Assembly (NCBI GenBank): GCA_963843525.1
Contig: CAWJKM010000002.1
Span: 372,001-436,000, forward strand
Direction of reading: 5' to 3'
Length of the DNA: 64,000 nucleotides
Origin: DATJPR01 sp963843525
Lineage (GTDB): Bacteria; Bacteroidota; Ignavibacteria; UBA10030; UBA6906
Below are positions 32,568-40,952 of this stretch, piece after piece. The notes below the pieces were generated by a model. That model saw only the letters and a program-made list of their open reading frames with translations, ran no database searches and was not told where the DNA came from. The first letter of the stretch is position 1; each line of letters opens with the position of its first letter. The position numbers and the translations under genes are program-made.

Positions 32568-32978
32568 ATGTTGACTCGCAAGACAGCGATGCTGATTGCC
32601 ATCGTGGCAGTGTTTGTCGTCGGAACGGTGGCATTGCCTTCCGGGGCGGAAGCCCAAAGGAAGCCGAAGTCGAAAACAACCGTGAAGAAAGAGCAGACCG
32701 AAGAACAACCCGAAGCGAAAGTTGAGCGCCCCGCAGTGCAGCCCCAGACAGGCCGCGCATCCGATGCGTTGATTGACATTTTGAAAAAATACATCGGCCA
32801 GAAGACCAATCTTGGCATTCTGAAAAAGGCAGGAAGAGAGGTCGTCGAATTCGAGGACGACAACACCGTCCTCACGGTCCCGGTGACCACCATCCATTCC
32901 CTGAAGCAGGTGTCAGAGAAGGATGAGAACGACAGTACCGTCGTGCATCTTGAAATCGTATTATTTGCGAAGGATTAA
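32568..32978 (+). CDS. Small exported protein, unknown function
   Basis: A 136-residue protein with a signal peptide (residues 1-28, ending SGAEAQ), a Lys/Glu/Pro-rich linker and a conserved-looking 70-residue tail (DALIDILKKYIGQKTNLGILKKAGREVVEFEDDNTVLTVPVTTIHSLK) that reads like a short beta-rich domain. TGGAGGAC lies before the ATG at 32568; an in-frame GTG upstream at 32517 would put a hydrophilic stretch before the signal. It lies 55 bases after the adenosine-kinase-like gene, perhaps in the same transcript. I do not recognise the family. Confidence 0.7.
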   Translation: MLTRKTAMLIAIVAVFVVGTVALPSGAEAQRKPKSKTTVKKEQTEEQPEAKVERPAVQPQTGRASDALIDILKKYIGQKTNLGILKKAGREVVEFEDDNTVLTVPVTTIHSLKQVSEKDENDSTVVHLEIVLFAKD

Positions 32979-32989
32979 TCCGCTCGCGT

Positions 32990-34672
32990 ATGAATACCGC
33001 CGGCATTGCCCCTCCCTCTCCCGTCTCCGCACCTCGGGGAAGCAGTCTTTCCTGCAAAGGCTGGCTCCAGGAAGCCGCTTTGCGAATGCTGATGAATAAT
33101 CTTGACCCGGAAGTAGGAGAAGACCCTGCCAACCTCATCGTCTACGGTGGCACGGGGAAGGCAGCGCGCAACTGGGAGTGCTTTCATGCGATTGTCCGTT
33201 CGCTGAAAGAACTTGAAAACGACGAGACTCTTCTCGTCCAATCAGGAAAACCCGTCGGCATCTTCAAGACCCACGTCAACGCTCCCCGTGTTCTCATTTC
33301 CAACGCAATGCTGGTGCCCCGGTGGGCGACGTGGGATGAGTTCCGGCGCCTTGACGCGTTGGGGTTGACGATGTACGGTCAGATGACCGCCGGGAGCTGG
33401 ATCTACATCGGGACACAGGGGATTCTCCAGGGGACCTATGAAACATTTGCCTCGGTTGCGGAGAAATATTTCGGCGGGACACTCGCGGGGCGCCTGCTGG
33501 TGACAGCCGGGCTCGGCGGCATGGGCGGTGCGCAACCGCTGGCTGCAACAATGAACGGGGCTGCCTGTCTTGCCGTGGAGGTTGATCGCTCACGGATAGA
33601 GAAAAGACTGAAGACCGGCTACGTCGACCGGAGTGCGGAAACGCTTGATGAAGCGCTCGCACTCGTTCTGGCGGCGAAAGAGAAGAAGGAAGCGCGATCC
33701 GTCGCGCTGTTGGGAAATGCCGCGGAAGTCCTTCCCGAGCTGCTGCGCAGGGGGGTGCCGGTCGATGTCCTGACGGATCAGACGTCCGCCCATGACACCC
33801 TGAACGGATATGTCCCGGCACATATGCGCTATGAGGAGGCGATCGCGCTCCGGTCGGGAAATCCGAAAGAATATGTCCGTCTGGCCCAGGCTTCCATCTG
33901 CGAACATGTGCGCGCCATGCGCGGCTTGCAGAAACGCGGAGTCGTCACATTCGATTACGGAAACAATATCAGAGGCGAAGCGCAGGCGAACGGGGTGGAG
34001 GACGCGTTTGAAATACCCGGGTTTGTCCCGGAATATATCCGTCCGCTTTTCTGCGATGGCAAGGGCCCGTTTCGTTGGGCGGCACTCTCGGGTGAGCCCG
34101 GAGATATCTATCGGACAGACCGCGCGATCCTCGAGACGTTTCCCGAGAACAAACCTCTCTGCCGGTGGATCGAGAAGGCACAAAAGCAGGTCCACTTCCA
34201 GGGTCTTCCGGCAAGGATATGCTGGCTGGGGTATGGCGAACGTGCAACAATGGGGAAGATCTTCAATACGCTTGTGGCGACAGGGGAAGTCAAAGCTCCT
34301 CTTGTGATCGGGAGAGACCATCTGGACTGCGGTTCCGTTGCCTCGCCCAACCGGGAAACGGAAAAAATGAAAGACGGGAGCGATGCAATCGCCGATTGGC
34401 CGATTCTCAACGCTCTCCTTAATGCAGTGGGCGGAGCAAGCTGGGTGAGCGTCCACCACGGAGGTGGCGTGGGGATAGGCCTCTCTATTCATGCAGGGAT
34501 GGTGGTCGTAGCCGACGGTAGCAAGGAGGCGGAGGTCCGGCTCGAACGTGTTCTCACCTACGACCCGGGAATGGGGATTCTTCGTCACGCAGACGCCGGA
34601 TACGAACGTGCAGTCAGGAATGCAGACGCATGGGGGGTGAGAATTCCGATGCAACACAACGGCGCACGCTAG
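32990..34672 (+). CDS. hutU: Urocanate hydratase
   Basis: Converts urocanate to imidazolone propionate in histidine degradation, using tightly bound NAD+. The 560-residue length fits the family; key blocks are the NAD-binding GLGGMGGAQPLA, YGNNIRGEA, and the active-site DHLDCGSVASPNRETE with its catalytic Cys; the C-terminus has VHHGGGVGIGLSIHAG. No histidine ammonia-lyase, imidazolonepropionase or hut regulator is in the window, so the rest of the pathway must be elsewhere. The ATG lies 11 bases after the small exported protein gene, without a clear Shine-Dalgarno. Confidence 0.95.
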   Translation: MNTAGIAPPSPVSAPRGSSLSCKGWLQEAALRMLMNNLDPEVGEDPANLIVYGGTGKAARNWECFHAIVRSLKELENDETLLVQSGKPVGIFKTHVNAPRVLISNAMLVPRWATWDEFRRLDALGLTMYGQMTAGSWIYIGTQGILQGTYETFASVAEKYFGGTLAGRLLVTAGLGGMGGAQPLAATMNGAACLAVEVDRSRIEKRLKTGYVDRSAETLDEALALVLAAKEKKEARSVALLGNAAEVLPELLRRGVPVDVLTDQTSAHDTLNGYVPAHMRYEEAIALRSGNPKEYVRLAQASICEHVRAMRGLQKRGVVTFDYGNNIRGEAQANGVEDAFEIPGFVPEYIRPLFCDGKGPFRWAALSGEPGDIYRTDRAILETFPENKPLCRWIEKAQKQVHFQGLPARICWLGYGERATMGKIFNTLVATGEVKAPLVIGRDHLDCGSVASPNRETEKMKDGSDAIADWPILNALLNAVGGASWVSVHHGGGVGIGLSIHAGMVVVADGSKEAEVRLERVLTYDPGMGILRHADAGYERAVRNADAWGVRIPMQHNGAR

Positions 34673-34722
34673 GGCGCCAGGGTGTCACCAACTCACCACT
34701 TACCTTCTCGAAGGAGGATACT

Positions 34723-35118
34723 ATGCACAGTTTTGGTCACATTGAGATCCCGACCACCAATCTGAAAAAGGCAAAGAAATTCTTCGGAACTGTGTTCGGA
34801 TGGGAGTTTCAGGATTTCCCCGACATGGACTACGTCATTTTTCGCACCGGACAACAGCCGAACGGGGGATTAATGCTGGTGAAAAAGATGCCGCGGAAGG
34901 GGCAGGTGAACGTCTATATCAATGTTGAAAACATCGATGCAAAGCTGAAGGAAATCAAGAAGGCCAAGGGGAAGGTCATTATGAAACGGTCCCCGGTCGG
35001 AGATATGGGGTTCTGGGCTCAATTTGAGACTCCTGACGAGTGCAGGATGTGCCTCTGGGAGCCTGCCAACCTGCCGGCAGAAACTGCACCTCAGGGAGAA
35101 CCGGCGCCGGCAATCTAA
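34723..35118 (+). CDS. VOC-superfamily (glyoxalase-like) protein
   Basis: A 131-residue protein with two beta-alpha-beta-beta-beta modules of the vicinal-oxygen-chelate fold: SFGHIEIPTTNLKKAKKFFGTVFGWEF at the N-terminus and VNVYINVENIDAKLKEIKKAKGKV in the second half, ending FWAQFETPDECRMCLWEP. This subgroup is commonly annotated as glyoxalase/bleomycin-resistance-like, with unknown substrate. His6 and a Glu near the C-terminus may bind metal. AAGGAGG precedes the ATG at 34723; the longer frame is unlikely. No operon partner is evident. Confidence 0.83.
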   Translation: MHSFGHIEIPTTNLKKAKKFFGTVFGWEFQDFPDMDYVIFRTGQQPNGGLMLVKKMPRKGQVNVYINVENIDAKLKEIKKAKGKVIMKRSPVGDMGFWAQFETPDECRMCLWEPANLPAETAPQGEPAPAI

Positions 35119-35480
35119 GAAAGGCTTCATCAACGTTCATCGCCCGGAGAGGTTCATGACGGGAGGAAGTTCTGCCCCTCCTCCGGCCGGTTTATGCGAC
35201 CATTGTGTTCATCGTTCGGTCGTGAGCACCGGCCGGGGGAGTACTTTTATACTCTGTCTCCAATCGCGGACAAATCCTTCTTTTCCCAAATATCCCCGCC
35301 TTCCCGTGCTCCATTGCTCCGGATTCACAGAACAGGCTGCGCACGGGAATTCCCGGAAGTAATCGGCAACTCATAAGGGCCTTTCCCCGTATACCAGTAG
35401 GAAACGGACTCGGGCAACCACCCCTGAAACAGTCCGAAATGGCCAAGCGCAAATGAATTCCCGGTCTACGTTCGCCTCCA
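35119..35480. other. Intergenic region with two predicted RNA structures
   Basis: No gene is visible in these 362 bases. There is a strong GC-rich hairpin at 35185-35234, and further down a smaller nested stem at 35405-35436 (CGGACT with AGTCCG enclosing GGG with CCC) that would fall in the 5' leader of the next gene. Neither matches a riboswitch class I know. Confidence 0.55.
35185..35234 (+). repeat. GC-rich inverted repeat, possible terminator of the VOC gene
   Basis: GGCCGGT (35185-35191) pairs with ACCGGCC (35228-35234); an inner GCGACC pairs with GGTCGT. A weak T-run (CTTTTA) follows after a GA-rich spacer, so it may end the upstream transcript, but it is not a classical terminator. 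Confidence 0.5.
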
Positions 35481-36698
35481 ATGATTGATCCTCTCAAATT
35501 TCGCCGCCTGCTCGTAAAAATCCTCACGTGGCTTGCGGTATACGAACTGATCTCTGCCTTCGTTCAGGGTTCGACAGGGAATGGGTGGAATCGATTCGGC
35601 ATTGACCTCGTCATTGCCGGGATTCTGTACATCACCTGGGAAAATATCGTCCGCAACCTCGAGGAGCGGAAGGAATCGTACCGCAAACGCCTCGAAACTT
35701 CACCGCAGCAGATCGGATTACGCGAAGCGCTCATGTTTTCTCTTCTCGCTTCGGACGAGATCTACTTGAGGATTCCTGAGGACCGGCATCGCCTTGTCGT
35801 GATTTCTTATACGCTGATTGCGCTCGGACTTGTGGCCGCGTTTTTGAAAATCGGTGTGGGCTTCATGCCCCTGGTCGTTTCCGGAGCGCTTCTTCTTGGC
35901 GGCGTCAACCTGCTCGTCTGGATTGTGTCCCTCGAACGGGGAGAAAAGGAATCGCTTCAGACGGAACTCAAACTGGCGCATGACGTGCAAATGTCGCTCA
36001 TGCCGCGGGAGCAACCGAGCCTTGCCAGCTATGACATCGCAGGGTTTTCTCTTCCGGCGCGCGAGGTGGGCGGCGATTCGTATGACTATTCCATCCTCGG
36101 CCAGTCCGGCAATCGCTTCGGCGTTGCGGTTCTCGACGTTTCAGGAAAGGGGATTCAAGCAGCGATGTCAGCGGTCTTTACCACCGGGGCCTACGCGAGC
36201 GAAGCCCGCCTCTCATCCTCCCCGGCGGAGATTCTCACCCATCTGAACAAAGCGGTCTATCAACACTCGAAGCGCGGGCACTTTGTTGCCTTCATTCTGG
36301 CCGCGCTGGATCAGGAGAGCGGACGGGTGGTTTTTGCCAACGCCGGTCAGACTCGTCCCATCCTGGTCTCACAGGGAAAGGCCGCAACACTCTGTTCTTC
36401 GGGAGTCCATTTTCCGCTGGGCATGCAGGAGGATACTCTCTTTGACGAGCGGGAGATTCAGCTCGCTCCGGGGGACAGCCTGCTCTTCCTGACGGATGGG
36501 TTCACGGACGCAATGAACGCGGAGAAGGAACAGTTCGGGGTCGAAAGGATTGAACGGCTTCTCTCCCTCCCGTCGTCGCAGTCGGCGACAGCGAAACAGG
36601 TGATTGAAGCCTTACTGGAGGATATCCGCCTCTTCACTGGAAGCGCCCCCCAGCACGACGACATGACTGCAGTTATGGTGAAAAGGGACATCGATTGA
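35481..36698 (+). CDS. Membrane-bound SpoIIE/RsbU-type PP2C phosphatase
   Basis: A 405-residue predicted serine phosphatase. Hydrophobic helices lie at about 10-55 and 105-155; a linker helix (LQTELKLAHDVQMSLMP) leads into the SpoIIE domain with GGDSYDY, VLDVSGKGIQAAM, NAGQTRP, FPLGM, LLFLTDGFTDAMN and the terminal DDMTAVMV. It resembles the enzyme at 16025 in overall design but differs in its membrane part. It probably dephosphorylates an anti-anti-sigma protein; no such gene is adjacent. A short response-regulator gene lies convergently downstream. Confidence 0.88.
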   Translation: MIDPLKFRRLLVKILTWLAVYELISAFVQGSTGNGWNRFGIDLVIAGILYITWENIVRNLEERKESYRKRLETSPQQIGLREALMFSLLASDEIYLRIPEDRHRLVVISYTLIALGLVAAFLKIGVGFMPLVVSGALLLGGVNLLVWIVSLERGEKESLQTELKLAHDVQMSLMPREQPSLASYDIAGFSLPAREVGGDSYDYSILGQSGNRFGVAVLDVSGKGIQAAMSAVFTTGAYASEARLSSSPAEILTHLNKAVYQHSKRGHFVAFILAALDQESGRVVFANAGQTRPILVSQGKAATLCSSGVHFPLGMQEDTLFDEREIQLAPGDSLLFLTDGFTDAMNAEKEQFGVERIERLLSLPSSQSATAKQVIEALLEDIRLFTGSAPQHDDMTAVMVKRDID

Positions 36699-36846
36699 AC
36701 AAGAAGGTCGGCCCGGCTGATCCTTCGTTCTCTTATTGCAGGAGGATAACCGTGGGTCCTCCCCCTTCAGAGAAGTCTTCCCGCCGCTGTATTCCTCCCT
36801 CCAATTGAAAGAACACCGCTCCGCCCGGTGTTCCACTCCCGTTCTC

Positions 36847-37206
36847 TCAGAGGCTCTCGATGGCCTGCGTCAGTCTTGCGAAGTCGACCGGCTTCTGGAG
36901 GAAAGCGTCCACCCCCGCGGCAAGGATCTCTCCGGGGGAATAAAACTGCGCGTACGCGGTAATCATCATCACCGGAACGGCCGGATACTGGCTTTTCATC
37001 CTTCGCGTCAGTTCCAGCCCGTTCATCCGTGGCATGTCGAGATCGACGATGGCCATGCTGCACGGGTCAGCTTTCATCCGTTCGAGGGCCTCCTCTCCAT
37101 CCGAAGCCTCGCCCACGATGAATCCCTTCCGCTCAAGAATGGTCCTGAGAATTGCGCGGAAATCCGCGTTGTCGTCAACGATAAGTATTTTCGATCCTGG
37201 CTTCAT
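36847..37206 (-). CDS. Single-domain response regulator
   Basis: A 119-residue stand-alone receiver domain. It has the acidic pair in VDDNADF, the phosphoacceptor Asp in AIVDLDMPRMNG (about residue 52), Thr in MMITAYAQ and Lys in FLQKPVDF. With no output domain it would act through protein contact, for example with a kinase or phosphatase. The frame extends upstream into the permease gene, but the ATG at 37206 starts the domain. It starts 7 bases after the permease stop, suggesting cotranscription. Confidence 0.9.
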   Translation of the reverse strand: MKPGSKILIVDDNADFRAILRTILERKGFIVGEASDGEEALERMKADPCSMAIVDLDMPRMNGLELTRRMKSQYPAVPVMMITAYAQFYSPGEILAAGVDAFLQKPVDFARLTQAIESL

Positions 37207-37213
37207 TGTCCGG

Positions 37214-38539
37214 TCAGGTGCGTGGGTGAGAAGGGGAACCTTTTTTCCACAGGTAATAGACAGGAACACCGAGCACGAGGAAGAGGATGCCCGCACCGGC
37301 TTCGGCCGGCTTGCTGATCAGCGTATTGATCACAAACCATGCTGACCCGAAGGCAAACAGCAGGGGTGTGAAGGGATACAGAATCGTCTTATAGGGACGG
37401 GGGAAGTCCGGCCGCTTCCTCCGGAGGATAATCACGGCGGCTCCGGTGAGACCGAAGAAAATCCAGTCCGTGAACACCACATAGGAAATGAGATTCTCAA
37501 AGGTCCCCCAGAAGGCAATCAGGAGGATCGCCCAGATCGATTGGGTGATGATCGCGACGGCCGGCGTGCCAAACCGGGCATGGAGTCTGGCGACCGGTTC
37601 GAAGAACACCCCATCAAGCGCCATGGCATAATAGATGCGGGGAGCGGTGAGTGTGTAGATCCCGGCCGTGCCGAAGGTGGAGATGAACACCGTGAACGCA
37701 ATTGCGGCACCGCCCGTGGTGCCAAGCACCCGTTCCATCGCATCCGCAGCCAGTCGTTGCGACGAGGCAATTTCCGGCTCGGTCATGAGCATCATATACG
37801 CGATCACGGTAAGGACATAGAGGAGGGTGATGACCACGGCAGCGATGATCATCGCTCGGGGAAGATTGCGTTGCGGGTTCTTTACTTCGGCCCCTGTGAA
37901 CGTCGCATGCTGCCATCCGCCGATGGACCAGAACACGCCGACCAGGGCAAGCGCGATGGACGAGCTGAGCCCCCCCGGCGGCATGCCGAACGGTGAGCTC
38001 GTATCGATGTGGCCGGTCGACCCGAGGGTCAGACCTGCGACAATAAGTCCGGCGATGCCCAGGAGTTTGAGGGCGGTGAAAATGTCGGAGAACACTCCGC
38101 CCACTTTCACCCCCAGAACGTTTACCACAGTCAAGGCCACCACTCCGACGATGGCCGTGATAATCAGTCCGGACGATCCCAGCGGTACGAGATACCCGAG
38201 GTACGTTGCAAAAGCGATCGCGAGGGCGGCGATACTGCCCGTATTGGTGACCAGAAATTCCGACCAACCGAACAAAAATCCTGTCAACCCTCCGTAGGTT
38301 TCCGTGAGGAAGACATAGATCCCTCCTGCCTTCGGCATCATGGCGCCGAGTTCGGAAAAACTGAGGGCTCCGCAGAGCGCCATGATTCCGCCGAGGACCC
38401 ACACCATGATGATCCAGCCGGGAGAAACCAGGGAGCGGGTAATGAGCGCAGGAGTCAGGAATATCCCTGACCCGATGGTCGACCCGATCGAAATCATTGT
38501 GAGATCGAAAAGGGTGAGATCCCGGCGGAGAGATGCCAT
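37214..38539 (-). CDS. APC-superfamily amino acid permease
   Basis: A 441-residue inner-membrane transporter with 12 predicted helices. The N-terminal LTLFDLTMISIGSTIGSGIFLTPALI contains the GSGIF substrate-backbone-binding motif of the APC fold, and the GGIYVFLTETYGGLTGFLFGW block matches LAT/YfnA-like exchangers or symporters. The amino acid substrate cannot be told. The frame extends upstream, but the ATG at 38539 fits the family N-terminus. A class V aminotransferase gene lies 44 bases upstream on the same strand, which may point to shared amino acid metabolism. Confidence 0.88.
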   Translation of the reverse strand: MASLRRDLTLFDLTMISIGSTIGSGIFLTPALITRSLVSPGWIIMVWVLGGIMALCGALSFSELGAMMPKAGGIYVFLTETYGGLTGFLFGWSEFLVTNTGSIAALAIAFATYLGYLVPLGSSGLIITAIVGVVALTVVNVLGVKVGGVFSDIFTALKLLGIAGLIVAGLTLGSTGHIDTSSPFGMPPGGLSSSIALALVGVFWSIGGWQHATFTGAEVKNPQRNLPRAMIIAAVVITLLYVLTVIAYMMLMTEPEIASSQRLAADAMERVLGTTGGAAIAFTVFISTFGTAGIYTLTAPRIYYAMALDGVFFEPVARLHARFGTPAVAIITQSIWAILLIAFWGTFENLISYVVFTDWIFFGLTGAAVIILRRKRPDFPRPYKTILYPFTPLLFAFGSAWFVINTLISKPAEAGAGILFLVLGVPVYYLWKKGSPSHPRT

Positions 38540-38583
38540 GGGCTCCGGCTGAATGGTATGAGATCGTGGGACCGCGTACAACG

Positions 38584-39753
38584 TCAGGAGGTGAGCGCTT
38601 CCTTTGTTGCCTGCACCGCACCTGCCATATCTTCTGCTGTACAATAGAAATGCGGAGAATAGCGCAGTTGCCCTTCGCGGAGGGCGATGGTGACCCCGCG
38701 GGAGAGAATACGCTTGAAGACGTCCTGTCCGCTCAGCTTGTTCGGAAGGGCAACCGTAATGATGCCTGCGCGTTCCTGATCGGGATACGTCGTGACAACG
38801 CGAATCCCGGGAATCTCTGCGAGGCCATCCCGGAGGATTTCCGTAATTGCGAGGATGTGCCGTTCAATACCCGCCGTGCCGAATTCCAGCAGAGTACTCA
38901 GCGATGCATGGAGGCCCCAGAGACTCGGCATGTTCAGCGATCCCCCTTCGTACCGGCGTGCTGAAGCCGCGATGGGCTGGTCGTAGTCATGAAACTGCCA
39001 CGGGTCGTGCACGCTCAACCAGCCGAGATATTTCTGGGCGATGCGGGATTGCAGGTCCTCGGTCACGTACAGAAATCCGGATCCGTGCGGTGCCATCTGC
39101 CATTTCTGTGCGCCGGCCGCGAGCGCATCGATCTTCATTCGCTGGACGTCGATTGCCACCGCTCCCACAGCCTGAATGGCGTCAACAGCGAAGACGATTC
39201 CCCGTGATCTGCACAGTTCTCCGATCGACTGGAGATCCGCCCTGTAGCCCGAGAGGAACTGCACGGCGCTCAACGCCACGAGGCGCGTCTGCGGACGCAC
39301 AGCACCGGCGATCATCTCGGGAGTGATCCGTCCGTTGTCCGCAGAAAGAAAACTGATCTCGACGCCCAGACGCTTGAGATTCAGGTAGGGATACACGTTC
39401 GCCGGGAATTCGATCGTGTTCAGAATGATCTGGTCGCCCGGCTTCCACTCGAGGCCGGAGGCAACGAGATTGATGGCATCCGAAGTGCTGGTCTGGAACG
39501 CGATTCGATCCGGTGAATCGGCATTGATCAGCCGGCTGACGAGAGAGCGGCATTCATTCACCATCTGCACGTCGGTTGCGTAGGTATCGATTGCCCCTTC
39601 GGACCGGTTGTGGAGATACTTCGAAAGGACGGCCAGAACACGTGTGGAGAGGGGGCTGGTACCGGCGTGATTCAGATAAATCTGCCCTTTTGCCGTATGG
39701 GGGAATATTTCGCGGGCGCGCTGAAGCGTTGCAGCTGGAAAGAACTCGGGCAT
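38584..39753 (-). CDS. Class V PLP-dependent aminotransferase/cysteine desulfurase-like enzyme
   Basis: A 389-residue fold-type I PLP enzyme of class V (the SufS/NifS, isopenicillin-N-epimerase and kynureninase-like group). Features: YLNHAGTSPLS near the N-terminus, TSTSDAINLVASGL, FAVDAIQAVGAVAIDVQ with the PLP-binding Asp, and AAGAQKWQMAPHGSGFLYV with the PLP lysine; ALREGQLRYSPHFY near the end. The Cys of desulfurases is not evident at the expected C-terminal loop, so it is more likely an epimerase or aminotransferase. Substrate unknown. It is followed by an amino acid permease and a response regulator on the same strand. Confidence 0.85.
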   Translation of the reverse strand: MPEFFPAATLQRAREIFPHTAKGQIYLNHAGTSPLSTRVLAVLSKYLHNRSEGAIDTYATDVQMVNECRSLVSRLINADSPDRIAFQTSTSDAINLVASGLEWKPGDQIILNTIEFPANVYPYLNLKRLGVEISFLSADNGRITPEMIAGAVRPQTRLVALSAVQFLSGYRADLQSIGELCRSRGIVFAVDAIQAVGAVAIDVQRMKIDALAAGAQKWQMAPHGSGFLYVTEDLQSRIAQKYLGWLSVHDPWQFHDYDQPIAASARRYEGGSLNMPSLWGLHASLSTLLEFGTAGIERHILAITEILRDGLAEIPGIRVVTTYPDQERAGIITVALPNKLSGQDVFKRILSRGVTIALREGQLRYSPHFYCTAEDMAGAVQATKEALTS

Positions 39754-39904
39754 AGGTATTCACTTTTGAGAGCTATGGAGAATCAATGCATTCAGAACAA
39801 TATCTTGAAAATCTCCTGAGAATCAAGGCTTTTTGTCGGATGCCGGATCATATATCCGCCTCACGCGCAATGGATGCGGTGGAGAACTCGGCCCACGAAA
39901 CTCC

Positions 39905-39933
39905 TTGCATTCCCTCAAGGCCTTCTCTATATT
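39905..39933 (+). promoter_or_regulatory. Promoter of the papain-like protease gene
   Basis: TTGCAT, 17 bases, TATATT, 40 bases before the ATG at 39974. It excludes the upstream frame start at 39833. Confidence 0.65.
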
Positions 39934-39973
39934 CCCCATCACGCCCTCTTACCATCACAACTCCGAGGCAACT

Positions 39974-40807
39974 ATGGCACGCTCTCCTCGTCGTAAGCCC
40001 TCTCGTAAAACCAAGAAATCTCCCCGTCCGCGCAAAGCATCGCCGAAAGAGTTGAAACACGGATACGGATGGGTCCCTGATCTTCCCGATCAGCGGGATT
40101 TCCTCTACCGTGCAATCAGGCCGGCCCCCGTTGTGGTTCCGCATGAAGTGGACCTCCGGCCGGACTGTTCGCCGGTTGAGGATCAGGGAAACCTTGGCAG
40201 TTGCACGGCAAATGCTCTCGTCGGTGCGCTCGAGTTCCTGGAGAAGAAGGACAGCAAACCTGTCAAGGATCTGAGCCGCTTGTTTGTCTACTATAACGAG
40301 CGGGTGATCGAACACTCCGTAAAGACCGACTCGGGTGCAATGCTGCGCGACGGGATCAAGACGCTGGCAAAGGAGGGAGTGTGTACGGAAAAAACGTGGC
40401 CGTATATCATCAGCAAATTTGCGGTGAAGCCCTCGAAGAAATGTTATAAGGAAGGCCTGTCGTACACCATCACGTCTTATCATCGTATCCTCACGCTTGA
40501 TGAGATGCTGGGGTGTCTTGCGGATGGGTACCCGTTTGTGTTCGGCTTCTCGGTGTACGAGAGTTTTGAGTCCGCCGAGGTAGCGAAGACCGGCGTTGTC
40601 CCGATGCCTGCACAGGGGGAACGTGTGCTCGGCGGCCACGCTGTGCTCGCGGTGGGCTACAGCGAATCGACAAAGCGATTCATTGTCCGCAACTCCTGGG
40701 GCCCCGGCTGGGGAGAGGCGGGCTATTTCACCATGCCGTATGAGTATCTCTCCAACCGGGATTTGTCGGATGATTTCTGGACGATTCGTGCCGGAGGAAA
40801 TCTTTAA
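39974..40807 (+). CDS. Papain-like (C1A) cysteine peptidase
   Basis: A 277-residue protease. A very basic N-terminal tail (Lys/Arg/Ser/Pro-rich, residues 1-28) precedes YGWVPDLPDQRDF. The catalytic Cys is in NLGSCTANALVGAL (about 78), preceded by the oxyanion Gln in VEDQG; the His is in GGHAVLAVGY and the Asn in VRNSWGPGWGEAGYF. There is no inhibitor propeptide and no clear signal peptide, so it could be cytoplasmic or exported by another route. C1A peptidases of this short type occur widely in bacteria with unknown targets. It is followed by a 13-bp inverted repeat and then the PBP1C gene. Confidence 0.88.
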   Translation: MARSPRRKPSRKTKKSPRPRKASPKELKHGYGWVPDLPDQRDFLYRAIRPAPVVVPHEVDLRPDCSPVEDQGNLGSCTANALVGALEFLEKKDSKPVKDLSRLFVYYNERVIEHSVKTDSGAMLRDGIKTLAKEGVCTEKTWPYIISKFAVKPSKKCYKEGLSYTITSYHRILTLDEMLGCLADGYPFVFGFSVYESFESAEVAKTGVVPMPAQGERVLGGHAVLAVGYSESTKRFIVRNSWGPGWGEAGYFTMPYEYLSNRDLSDDFWTIRAGGNL

Positions 40808-40870
40808 GCGCGGTATGGTTCGTCCTTTTTGCTCCCGCAAAAGAGCAGGTCCACTCTTCAAAGCGCACAT

Positions 40871-40908
40871 CGATGGCGGCGTTGCCGACGGCACGAACGC
40901 CGCCATCG
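40871..40908 (+). repeat. 13-bp perfect inverted repeat
   Basis: Bases 40871-40883 (CGATGGCGGCGTT) pair perfectly with 40896-40908 across a 12-base loop. It lies between the protease and PBP1C genes. No T-run follows, so it is not a standard intrinsic terminator. Confidence 0.8.
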
Positions 40909-40952
40909 AGCGCTCGTCGTGAACGAACGAATCATTCCTTTCTCATCTGGGC

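Noticed and set aside
35378..35444. SAM-I-like or c-di-GMP riboswitch (a GGGCAACC stretch and nested stems)
   Set aside because: Only a short resemblance to either; conserved core and pairing order are missing.
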